From Nitratireductor arenosus (lineage in GTDB: Bacteria; Pseudomonadota; Alphaproteobacteria; Rhizobiales; Rhizobiaceae), in assembly GCF_009742725.1 (NCBI RefSeq), contig NZ_WPHG01000001.1, forward strand, positions 1,090,001 through 1,154,000: a DNA stretch of 64,000 bases, in the 5' to 3' direction. Below are positions 51,964 through 61,735 of this stretch, piece after piece. Made by a program: the position numbers and the translations under genes. The notes beneath the pieces are model-generated. The model was not told the DNA's origin. It did no database searches and was given only the letters and a program-made list of their open reading frames with translations. The number at the start of each line of letters is the position of its first letter. Position 1 is the stretch's first letter.

Positions 51964-52354
51964 GGCTCTCTAGAGCCGGGGTTCGACCGTCGCATCGGCG
52001 AAGTCGCAAGCCTGTTCGAAATTGTTTAAACGGGTGCAGGCAGGAGCCCGCAGCTCGTCGATCAGGTCAATAATCCATCGCGATCCCTTCCGGACGGTTT
52101 TTCGCCCAATGTTTCTGGCCACAGCGCGCTGAATCGGGCCGCAGCCTTGCGGTTCCCGTCCGATAGTCCCGTCGCGCCGCCGCTTCTTCCCTGCCGGACC
52201 GCACAATCCGTTTGTTCGAGCGGCGTCGATCGCAGGACGAGTGGCTTCCACCTGCCAGGAAAATCGTACCCGCACCCTGTAGGAACCCATCAGGGGGATC
52301 GCGCCGACTTTACACGAGTGGCCGCGTGGCGATGGTTGATGCGCGCAGGGTGAT

Positions 52355-52379
52355 CCAGGCCCGCGTGGCGCGGGCCTGG
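52355..52379. terminator. Strong hairpin after the small basic protein gene
   Basis: CCAGGCCCGCG and CGCGGGCCTGG form an 11-base perfect stem around TGG. It is 13 bases past the stop of the minus-strand small gene. There is no T-tract on that strand, so it may stabilise the mRNA 3' end rather than terminate by itself. Confidence 0.5.
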
Positions 52380-52392
52380 AGCTGGCGCGGCG

Positions 52393-52527
52393 CTATTTGC
52401 CGGCCTGCCTCCTGCCGGGCTGGTGCCCCCTGCCCAGTTCGGCCACCGAGGACGCGGCCTCAGTTGCCTGTTTCGGCTGCTTGGGCTTTCTGGCTTCCCG
52501 GTTGCCCCTGCGGTTCTTCTTGGACAT
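52393..52527 (-). CDS. Small basic protein (44 residues)
   Basis: A 44-codon frame with AAAGGA seven bases before its ATG. The product begins MSKKNRRGNREARKPKQPKQ and is Lys/Arg-rich in its first half, Ala/Ser in the middle and basic again at the end. Short proteins with the same KKNRRGNRE-type opening are annotated as hypothetical in other alphaproteobacteria; I recall the pattern but cannot name a family. Binding to nucleic acid or ribosomes would fit the charge. A strong hairpin lies just after the stop. Confidence 0.7.
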   Translation of the reverse strand: MSKKNRRGNREARKPKQPKQATEAASSVAELGRGHQPGRRQAGK

Positions 52528-53069
52528 GTGCGGTTCCTTTGCACTGCATGCCGCGTCCGCATCGCGCCACGCTGCGCGAAGGACACGCCGCGGCCCGACG
52601 GACGGACGGATATGATAGGGAGATCGAGTGCCCGAGGCATAACCGGATCGGCCGGGCCGTTCGGGCGCCGAGACAAACCCTGGCCCGATCGCGGAGGCTC
52701 GTGGCGAGCCTCAGGCGCGTGGCGAACCAGGGCTACCGGCGTGAGAGCCGGTAGGCGGTGCGAAAGACCCCGGCGGGGAGAAGAATTCCAGTCATGACGG
52801 AGCCAGCATCGGCCGCCCCGTCGGGAAAGTCAAACCGCCCGTGCCGGATACCCGCTTCCTTGTATTTGCCCCAATTGATAGCCATCTAGGGAGCATGTCC
52901 AAGCGAACCCGCCACCTCCAACCCAGGCCATTCCGGAAGACGCATGTCTTAGCCCGGAATGGGTTCGCGTCGGCCTGATCAAGATCGCGATCGCGTCCCT
53001 TCCGGGTCTTCCACGCTAACCATCGTTGCCGTGTTGGCGCGCTGACCTGCGCGCATAGGGAGTTGGACC
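52528..53069. other. Intergenic DNA between the small basic protein and MscS region
   Basis: About 540 bases with no convincing coding sequence or RNA gene. Several open frames exist because of high GC content, but their translations are Arg/Pro/Ala-rich without known features. A promoter for the downstream genes presumably lies near 52990-53050. Confidence 0.5.
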
Positions 53070-53270
53070 GTGACCATGCGTTTCGGGACGTTATTCTGCG
53101 ATCATTGCAATCGCGCCGCACCACGTGCAGCCATTCGCTGCACCTGGTGTTTCAGGCCTCTTCGTTCATCGTCGGGCGCCAATCGGGCAGGCGGGCAAGC
53201 CGGCTGGCATCGCATCGGCGGCGCGAGCGCCCATTCGCGCACGACAACGCGCCGGACGGAACCGTTGTGA
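53070..53270 (+). CDS. Possible small zinc-ribbon protein
   Basis: A GTG-started frame of 66 codons with GGGAG seven bases upstream. Its N-terminal half, MTMRFGTLFCDHCNRAAPRA then AIRCTWCFRPL, holds two C-x2-C pairs as in small zinc ribbons. The second half is low-complexity and not convincing. It ends 14 bases before the MscS start. The good ribosome binding site and cysteine pairs argue for it; the tail argues against. Confidence 0.35.
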   Translation: MTMRFGTLFCDHCNRAAPRAAIRCTWCFRPLRSSSGANRAGGQAGWHRIGGASAHSRTTTRRTEPL

Positions 53271-53284
53271 TCGCGAGCGGCGGC

Positions 53285-54184
53285 ATGCGCCGCGCCGCCT
53301 GGCCAGCCCTTGCCCTGATCGCCAGCGTTGTCGTTTATCTCGTGCATTGGCGGGTGATCGAGGTCGCGCAACTTGAGATCGACGCCGCGGCGCTCGGCCT
53401 GATTGCCGGCGCCGCGAGCTATTTCGCTGCCGCTTGGCTCGGCGGCCGCCTGATCGGCTTGGCGCTCGAACATGTCGGCTCGCGCCGGCGCCGTGTGCCC
53501 AAGTTGCTGGTCGAACTGGTTTCGGTCGCGCTTTTTATCGCCGCGACGATCGCGACGATCATCCTTGTTTTCGGCCAGTCGCTGAGTGGGGCGTTGGCGG
53601 GCTCGGGCCTGGTTCTGGCGGTTCTCGGCTTCGCGATCCGCAACGTGCTGGCGGACGTCTTGTCGGGCATAGCGCTCGGCCTCGAAGCGCCGTACCGGAT
53701 TGGCGACTGGGTTGAGGTCGACGACGCTATCCGCGGGCGTATCGTCGAGATCGGCTGGCGTACGACGCGGCTTTTGACCCGCGACGATACCTACACCATC
53801 CTGCCCAACAGCCGGATCGCCCGCCAGCGTCTGACCAACTACAGCGCGCCGCGCCGGCACTACCGGACGAACGTTCAAATCCTGCTTGACCACGAGGTTC
53901 CGGTCGCGCTCGCCAAAACCATGCTCGCCCGGGCGGCGGCGAAACCCTCAATCATCCAGACGACCCCCGCGCCCGATGTCCGTGTCGTCTCCTACGAAGC
54001 CGAGGGCATTCGCTACGCCGTGCGGTTCTGGGTGCCCAGTTTCGCCGAGGACATCGATTGTCGAGACGCCGTGCTTTCTTCGATCGATATCGCCATCCGC
54101 GAAAACGGCCTGCGTCCGCCGCAGACCCGGCTGCGCGTGAGCGCCGACAGCCGGGGCCGGACCGCCGCGCCCGCGCCGCACTGA
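53285..54184 (+). CDS. Small-conductance mechanosensitive channel (MscS family)
   Basis: A 299-residue inner-membrane protein. Four or more hydrophobic helices precede the pore helix, e.g. LVELVSVALFIAATIATIILVFG and LSGALAGSGLVLAVLGFAIRNVLADVLSGIALGLEAPYRIGDWVEVDDAIRGRIVEIGWRTTRL, the MscS core with its beta-domain start. The C-terminal part is the cytoplasmic MscS domain. It releases solutes during hypo-osmotic shock. ATG 53285 starts the hydrophobic N-terminus; in-frame codons back to 53063 have no homology and overlap the possible zinc-ribbon frame. Confidence 0.9.
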   Translation: MRRAAWPALALIASVVVYLVHWRVIEVAQLEIDAAALGLIAGAASYFAAAWLGGRLIGLALEHVGSRRRRVPKLLVELVSVALFIAATIATIILVFGQSLSGALAGSGLVLAVLGFAIRNVLADVLSGIALGLEAPYRIGDWVEVDDAIRGRIVEIGWRTTRLLTRDDTYTILPNSRIARQRLTNYSAPRRHYRTNVQILLDHEVPVALAKTMLARAAAKPSIIQTTPAPDVRVVSYEAEGIRYAVRFWVPSFAEDIDCRDAVLSSIDIAIRENGLRPPQTRLRVSADSRGRTAAPAPH

Positions 54185-54278
54185 CGGAGCGGCCATCGCC
54201 CGGCCTTGCCCCGGCGCCGGCTTCCATGGTCAAGTCGGCGTTTTCGGCGTCGGTGCCGGAATCGTTTGCGGAGGGCTC

Positions 54279-55310
54279 ATGAAAACCGTCTTTTCGCCGC
54301 GCCATGCCGGCCATGCGGGCCAAACCGAGCTCGTCGGCGGCGCGATCGTGCCCGGCTTCGAAAACCCGATGCGCGCCAGGCATATCCGCGAGCGCATCGA
54401 GGCGGTGGCGCTCGGGCCGGTGCTCGAACCCGTCGCGCACGACATCGCTACCGCCAAGCGCGTGCACGATGCCGACTATATCGATTTTCTGCCGCGGGCC
54501 TGGCCGATGTGGCGCGATGCCGGGCACGAGACGCCGGCGATGCCGTTCGTGTGGCCGGTGCGCGGCTTGCGCGCCGACGTGCCGCCGAAGACGGTCGAGG
54601 CGCTGCTCGGGTATTATTCCTTCGACGGCGGCGCGACCTTCGTCGAGGGAAGCTGGGAGGCGATCAAGTCCTCGTTCGACACCGCGCTGACGGCGGCCGG
54701 TCTCGTCGAGGCGGGCGAGCGGGCCGCCTTCGCGCTTTGCCGCCCGCCCGGCCATCACGCCGGAACCGCCACGATGGGCGGTTACTGCTACATCAACAAC
54801 GCCGCCGTCGCCGCGCAATGGTTCCGCGATCGCGGCGCGGGGCGCGTCACGATCCTTGACATCGACTATCATCACGGCAACGGCACGCAGGAGATCTTCT
54901 ATGTCCGCGCCGACGTGCAAATGGTCAATCTGCACGGCGATCCGCTGACCGAATATCCCCATTTCCTCGGCCATCGCGACGAGCGCGGCGCGGGACCGGG
55001 CGAGGGCTTCAACCTCAACTATCCGCTACCGGCCGGCACCGGCTGGGAGGGCTGGAGTGCCGCGCTCGACGACGCGCTCGTTCAGGTCGCCGCCTACGCG
55101 CCCGACATTCTGGTCGTGTCGCTCGGCGTCGACACGTTCGAAAACGACCCGATCAGCGCTTTCAGGCTGACCTCCGGCGATTATCCCCAAATTGGCGCGC
55201 GCATCGCCGGGCTCGGCCTGCCGACCTTGTTCGTGATGGAGGGCGGCTACGCGGTTGCCGAGATCGGCGTCAACGCCGTCGGCGTTCTGACCGGCTTCGA
55301 GGGCGCATAG
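54279..55310 (+). CDS. Histone deacetylase family / acetylpolyamine amidohydrolase
   Basis: A 343-residue zinc hydrolase of the histone-deacetylase superfamily. Catalytic and zinc motifs are RPPGHHAG (about 158-165), ILDIDYHHGNGTQEIF (with Asp and His ligands) and LGVDTFENDP. The N-terminal extension with AWPMWRDAGHETPAMPFVWPVRGLR resembles acetylpolyamine amidohydrolases, which remove acetyl groups from acetylputrescine and acetylspermidine. Substrate needs testing. It lies 94 bases after MscS and is convergent with htpG. Confidence 0.9.
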   Translation: MKTVFSPRHAGHAGQTELVGGAIVPGFENPMRARHIRERIEAVALGPVLEPVAHDIATAKRVHDADYIDFLPRAWPMWRDAGHETPAMPFVWPVRGLRADVPPKTVEALLGYYSFDGGATFVEGSWEAIKSSFDTALTAAGLVEAGERAAFALCRPPGHHAGTATMGGYCYINNAAVAAQWFRDRGAGRVTILDIDYHHGNGTQEIFYVRADVQMVNLHGDPLTEYPHFLGHRDERGAGPGEGFNLNYPLPAGTGWEGWSAALDDALVQVAAYAPDILVVSLGVDTFENDPISAFRLTSGDYPQIGARIAGLGLPTLFVMEGGYAVAEIGVNAVGVLTGFEGA

Positions 55311-55341
55311 GCGGGCAGGCGCTCTCCGGCGAGCGCATCTT

Positions 55342-57252
55342 CTACGCGCCGCCGAGCGCCTGTTGCAGCACACGCGCCAATCGTTCGGAAAAGCCGCGCG
55401 CGTCGCCGACCCGCTCGCCGTCGAGAATCAGCGCCTCGTCGTAAAGCAGCCTGACGGCGTCCTCGCGCAGCGCCGTGTCGGCTGACGCAGCCGCGAGAGC
55501 CTTCACCAGCGCGTGGCGCGGATTGATTTCCAGCACCGGCTTGGCCGCCTGGCCGGCCTGGCCGGCGCCCTTGAGGATACGCTCGAGCTGGCGATCGGGC
55601 CCACCCTCGGGCGCGACCAGGCAGACCGCGCTTTCGGTCAGGCGCTCGGAGGCGCGTACGTCGGAGACGGCCTCTTCCAGCACCGTCTTGGCAAAGGCGA
55701 TCAGCGTGGCGGTGGCGGCATCGGCTTCCGGCGCCGCGTCGTTTTCGTCGGCGGCGTCGAGGCGCGGGATATCGGCCAGATCCGCCGCGCCCTGGGTGAC
55801 GGAGCGGAACGGCTTGCCCTGAAAACCCTGCGCGGTGGCGGCCCAGAAACTGTCGACCGGATCGCACAGCAACAGCACCTCCAGACCGCGGGCGCGGAAC
55901 CCCTCGAGCTGCGGCGAGGTCCTGAGCCGGTCCAGATCGTCGCCGGCCAGGAAATAGATCGCCTGCTGGGTGTCCTTCATGGACGCGACATAGTCCTTCA
56001 GCGTGCGCCAGTCGTCGGTGCCGGCTTCAGTCGTGCGGAACCGCGCCAGGCCGAGCAATTGCTCCTGGCGTTCGAAATCCTCGTAGATGCCTTCCTTCAA
56101 GACGCCGCCGAAATCGCGCCACACGGCGGCGAATTTGTCCGGCTCGCTTTCGGCCAGCTTTTCCAGCCCGGTCAGGACCCTGTTGGTCAGGCCCTTGCGG
56201 ATCGCGGCCAGGATCGGGCTTTCCTGGATCATTTCGCGCGAAACGTTGAGCGGCAGGTCGGCCGTGTCGACCAGTCCGCGCACGAAACGCAGATAGCGCG
56301 GTAAAAGCTCGGCATCGTCGGTGATGAAGACACGCTTGACGTAGAGCTTGACGCGGCCCTTGCGGTCGGGATCGAACAGGTCGAACGGCCGCGCGCCCGG
56401 CACGAAGGCGAGCGCCGAATATTCGTGCCGGCCCTCGGCGCGGAAATGCACCGTCAGCGCCGGCTCGTCATACTGGCCCGACAGGCCGCGATAGAAATCG
56501 GCATAGTCCTCCGGCGTGATCTCGGCTTTCGGCTTCGCCCACAGCGCCGAGCCGTCGGTCATGGCTTCCGGCTCCGCGCCGGGCTTTTCCGCGATCAGGA
56601 TCGGCACCGGCACGTGGCCGGACTGGGCCTTGACGATCCGCTCCAGCTTGGCGCGTTCGGCAAAGCTCTTGGCATCGTCCTTGAGGGTCAGCACGACCCG
56701 CGTGCCGCGGGCGGGTGCGTCCTCGAGCGCGGCCGGCGCGATCTCGTAACTGCCGCTGCCGTCCGACGACCAGCGCCAGGCCTCGTCGGAGCCGGCGCGG
56801 CGCGAGAACACCTCGACCCTGTCGGCGACCATGAAGGCCGAGTAGAAGCCGATGCCGAACTGGCCGATCAGACGGTCGCCGTCGAGGCCTTTGTCGCCGC
56901 CTTGCGCCGTGACGCGTTCCAGGAACGCCTTGGTGCCGGAGCGGGCGATGGTGCCCAGCGATTCGGCCAGATCGTCCCGGCTCATGCCGATGCCGTTGTC
57001 GCTGACGCTGAGCGTGCCGCCTTCGTGGTCGGCCGCCAGCGTGATGCGGGCCTGCGGGTCGTCGCCGAGCAGGGCCGGTTCCGCAATCGCCTCGTAGCGC
57101 AGCTTCTCGCAGGCATCGGCGGCGTTGGAGATCAGCTCGCGCAGGAACACATCGCGCTCGGAATAGACCGAATGCACCATCAGCGTGAGCAGACGCGCGA
57201 CATCGGCCTCAAAGACGTGGTGTTCGACGGGTGCGGAAGAAGTATCGGTCAT
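55342..57252 (-). CDS. htpG: Chaperone protein HtpG (Hsp90)
   Basis: A 636-residue Hsp90 family chaperone. The GHKL ATPase domain shows YSERDVFLRELISNAADACEKLRYE, LSVSDNGIGMSRDDL, and the lid GQFGIGFYSAFMVADRV. The middle domain includes GRVKLYVKRVFITDDAELLPRYLRFVRGLVDTADLPLNVSREMIQE. The C-terminal dimerisation domain follows. ATG 57252 (MTDTSSA) is used; ATG 57264 is an alternative. It is divergent from groES, with the CIRCE-like element and heat-shock promoter in between, so both units may respond to heat. Confidence 0.97.
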   Translation of the reverse strand: MTDTSSAPVEHHVFEADVARLLTLMVHSVYSERDVFLRELISNAADACEKLRYEAIAEPALLGDDPQARITLAADHEGGTLSVSDNGIGMSRDDLAESLGTIARSGTKAFLERVTAQGGDKGLDGDRLIGQFGIGFYSAFMVADRVEVFSRRAGSDEAWRWSSDGSGSYEIAPAALEDAPARGTRVVLTLKDDAKSFAERAKLERIVKAQSGHVPVPILIAEKPGAEPEAMTDGSALWAKPKAEITPEDYADFYRGLSGQYDEPALTVHFRAEGRHEYSALAFVPGARPFDLFDPDRKGRVKLYVKRVFITDDAELLPRYLRFVRGLVDTADLPLNVSREMIQESPILAAIRKGLTNRVLTGLEKLAESEPDKFAAVWRDFGGVLKEGIYEDFERQEQLLGLARFRTTEAGTDDWRTLKDYVASMKDTQQAIYFLAGDDLDRLRTSPQLEGFRARGLEVLLLCDPVDSFWAATAQGFQGKPFRSVTQGAADLADIPRLDAADENDAAPEADAATATLIAFAKTVLEEAVSDVRASERLTESAVCLVAPEGGPDRQLERILKGAGQAGQAAKPVLEINPRHALVKALAAASADTALREDAVRLLYDEALILDGERVGDARGFSERLARVLQQALGGA

Positions 57253-57371
57253 GGTCCTGTCCATCGGATGGTTTCTCGTGGCGGTCACCGGCAAGCCGCG
57301 ACGCCGCATGACTATCGCGCCCGGTCTGCCCGAGCCTGGATATTGGTGAATTGCCGCTTTCCTGCAAGCCT

Positions 57372-57398
57372 TTAGCACTCTGAGGGAAAGAGCGCCAA
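57372..57398. promoter_or_regulatory. CIRCE-like HrcA operator (degenerate right arm)
   Basis: TTAGCACTC, nine bases, then GAGCGCCAA: left arm perfect, right arm 7/9 to the CIRCE consensus GAGTGCTAA. It lies in the htpG-groES gap, 148 bases before groES. It sits upstream of the candidate heat-shock promoter, not after it, so repression may concern a further promoter upstream. Confidence 0.75.
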
Positions 57399-57415
57399 AT
57401 TTTTTCCCGCGGGCT

Positions 57416-57444
57416 CTTGAAAGCGGAAAATCAGACAACCAAAT
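57416..57444 (+). promoter_or_regulatory. Candidate RpoH (heat-shock) promoter of groESL
   Basis: CTTGAA (57416-57421) and CCAAAT (57439-57444) with 17 bases between, similar to alphaproteobacterial sigma-32 promoters. About 100 bases before groES. Confidence 0.5.
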
Positions 57445-57545
57445 CGTCGCCGGCGATGCCGAAATCCGAGTCGCTCCCACGGCGATACGAGAGAATCGCC
57501 GCTGAGGAACCTCTCGAAATCTGTTTGTCCCATGGAGGAAAACAC

Positions 57546-57860
57546 ATGACGTTCCGTCCCCTGCATGATCGTATCCTGGTCCGCCGCGTGGAGGCCGATG
57601 AAAAGACCAAAGGCGGCATCATCATCCCCGACAACGCCAGGGAAAAACCGCAGGAAGGCGAGGTGATCGCCGTCGGTCCCGGCGCGCGCGACGACAGCGG
57701 AAAACTGGTTCCGCTCGACGTTGGGGCCGGCGACCGCATCCTGTTCGGAAAGTGGTCCGGCACGGAGATCAAGCTCGATGGCGAGGATCTCCTGATCATG
57801 AAGGAAAGCGACGTGATGGGCGTGCTGGAGGCCGGTCAGGCCGCCCGCAAGGCCGCCTGA
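57546..57860 (+). CDS. groES: Co-chaperonin GroES
   Basis: A 104-residue GroES, the heptameric lid of Gro[44 protein letters not shown] is the full family signature with the mobile loop ([10 protein letters not shown]), and [27 protein letters not shown] ends the beta-barrel. A short Ala/Arg tail follows. ATG 57546 has GGAGG seven bases upstream; longer in-frame starts run into promoter DNA. It is followed 41 bases later by groEL. Confidence 0.98.
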   Translation: MTFRPLHDRILVRRVEADEKTKGGIIIPDNAREKPQEGEVIAVGPGARDDSGKLVPLDVGAGDRILFGKWSGTEIKLDGEDLLIMKESDVMGVLEAGQAARKAA

Positions 57861-57889
57861 ACCGGTTGCGTCGAAGATCAGACTATTGA

Positions 57890-59527
<1,638 letters not shown>

Positions 59528-59550
59528 TCCGGCTTTCTCGCTATGACAGG

Positions 59551-59583
59551 GCCCGCCTCCGCGTGTGAGGCGGGCTCTTTTGT
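59551..59583 (+). terminator. Intrinsic terminator after groEL
   Basis: GCCCGCCTC pairs with GAGGCGGGC around a seven-base loop, followed by TCTTTTGT. It lies 23 bases after the groEL stop. Confidence 0.9.
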
Positions 59584-59682
59584 AGCCACGCCGCGGTTCG
59601 GCGGCTGCAAAAGGCTGTCCGGCACGGTGCCGAAAGGTGACGGCGGTGGCGCCATCTCGGCCGGCTGACGGCCCGCGGCCTA

Positions 59683-61011
<1,329 letters not shown>

Positions 61012-61199
61012 CCGATCCCCCTTGATCCGTCCCGTCCCGCGACCTCGTGGCAAGTATGCGGCGGCGCCCCAATCAAGAGCCGGCTGCGGCCCGGCCTGTC
61101 AACCGCCGGCAAGAACGTGTCCGCGCGGCTGCGGTTCGCCGGCGTCCTGCAGCGCGGCTTCGATCCGTGCGAAGCGGTTCCTGACAAAAAGCAATCAAA

Positions 61200-61213
61200 T
61201 TGACAATTGTCAA
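61200..61213. promoter_or_regulatory. 14-bp palindrome upstream of the cupin gene
   Basis: TTGACAATTGTCAA is a perfect inverted repeat. It includes TTGACA as a -35-like hexamer, with TAGACA 16 bases downstream as a weak -10. Location 49 bases upstream of the cupin ATG, in a divergent gap, suggests an operator of a GntR or similar regulator. Confidence 0.6.
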
Positions 61214-61261
61214 AGAAATGCTAGACAGCGAGCGGGAGCGGCAACGGTGCGAGGATACGGC

Positions 61262-61642
61262 ATGCGGCCGGAATGGTTCATCGCGGGCGAGACGGGATCG
61301 GAAGTCTTCACCGGCGAGCGCTGCTTCATCACCGAATTGCTGAATTCGGAAAAGTCGCCCGACGTCTCGCTGGCGCTCGCCCGCGTGGCGCCGGGCGTGA
61401 CGACGCAGCTTCACCGGCTCGACGGGGTGGCGGAGCGCTACATTGTGCGCAAGGGCCGCGGCACGGTCGAGATCGATGGTCGCCGCCAGCGGCTCGGTCC
61501 GGGCGACCAGGTGCTGATCGCCGCCGGCGCGGCGCAGCGCATCGCCAATGACGGGCCCGACGACCTGGAGTTTTATTGTTTGTGCACGCCGCGCTTCACG
61601 CCGGCCTGCTATGTCGATCTGGAAGACGGCGGTGAAGGCTGA
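61262..61642 (+). CDS. Cupin-domain protein
   Basis: A 126-residue single-cupin protein. The two cupin motifs are seen as VAPGVTTQLHRLDGVAERYIVRKGRGTVEIDG and GPGDQVLIAAGAAQRIANDGPDDLEFYCLCTPRF, giving a beta-barrel; the metal-site set is H (QLH), E/R (AERY) with no clear second histidine, so metal binding could be altered. GAGGA lies six bases before the ATG. It is the first gene in front of the aldolase/dehydrogenase gene (94 bases apart). Confidence 0.85.
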   Translation: MRPEWFIAGETGSEVFTGERCFITELLNSEKSPDVSLALARVAPGVTTQLHRLDGVAERYIVRKGRGTVEIDGRRQRLGPGDQVLIAAGAAQRIANDGPDDLEFYCLCTPRFTPACYVDLEDGGEG

Positions 61643-61735
61643 CACGATGGCCGCACCGACCGCGTCGTACTCGAACCCCCTCCTTTCCGAATGGTGCCCG
61701 CCGTGCCGCGCGCGCCGAGCAGACCGAGGTTAGTC

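Larger units (their letters stand above)
51475..52392. other. Right end of the tRNA-Leu island and flanking intergenic DNA
   Basis: About 900 bases without a convincing gene. It includes the right arm-type repeats (51865-51886), the attR-like site (51948-51963) and, in the host flank, a strong hairpin (52355-52379). Open frames here (for example on the minus strand at 51970-52290) have no recognisable features or ribosome binding sites. Sequence near 51930 (ATCATAATATTAG) is AT-rich and returns to host composition after 51963. Confidence 0.6.

Noticed and set aside
51970-52290. Minus-strand frame of 106 codons just outside attR
   Set aside because: No ribosome binding site and no similarity to known proteins; composition fits random GC-rich DNA.
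52212-52754. Plus-strand frame of 180 codons after the island
   Set aside because: It overlaps the better supported small basic protein on the other strand and is Arg/Pro-rich without motifs.
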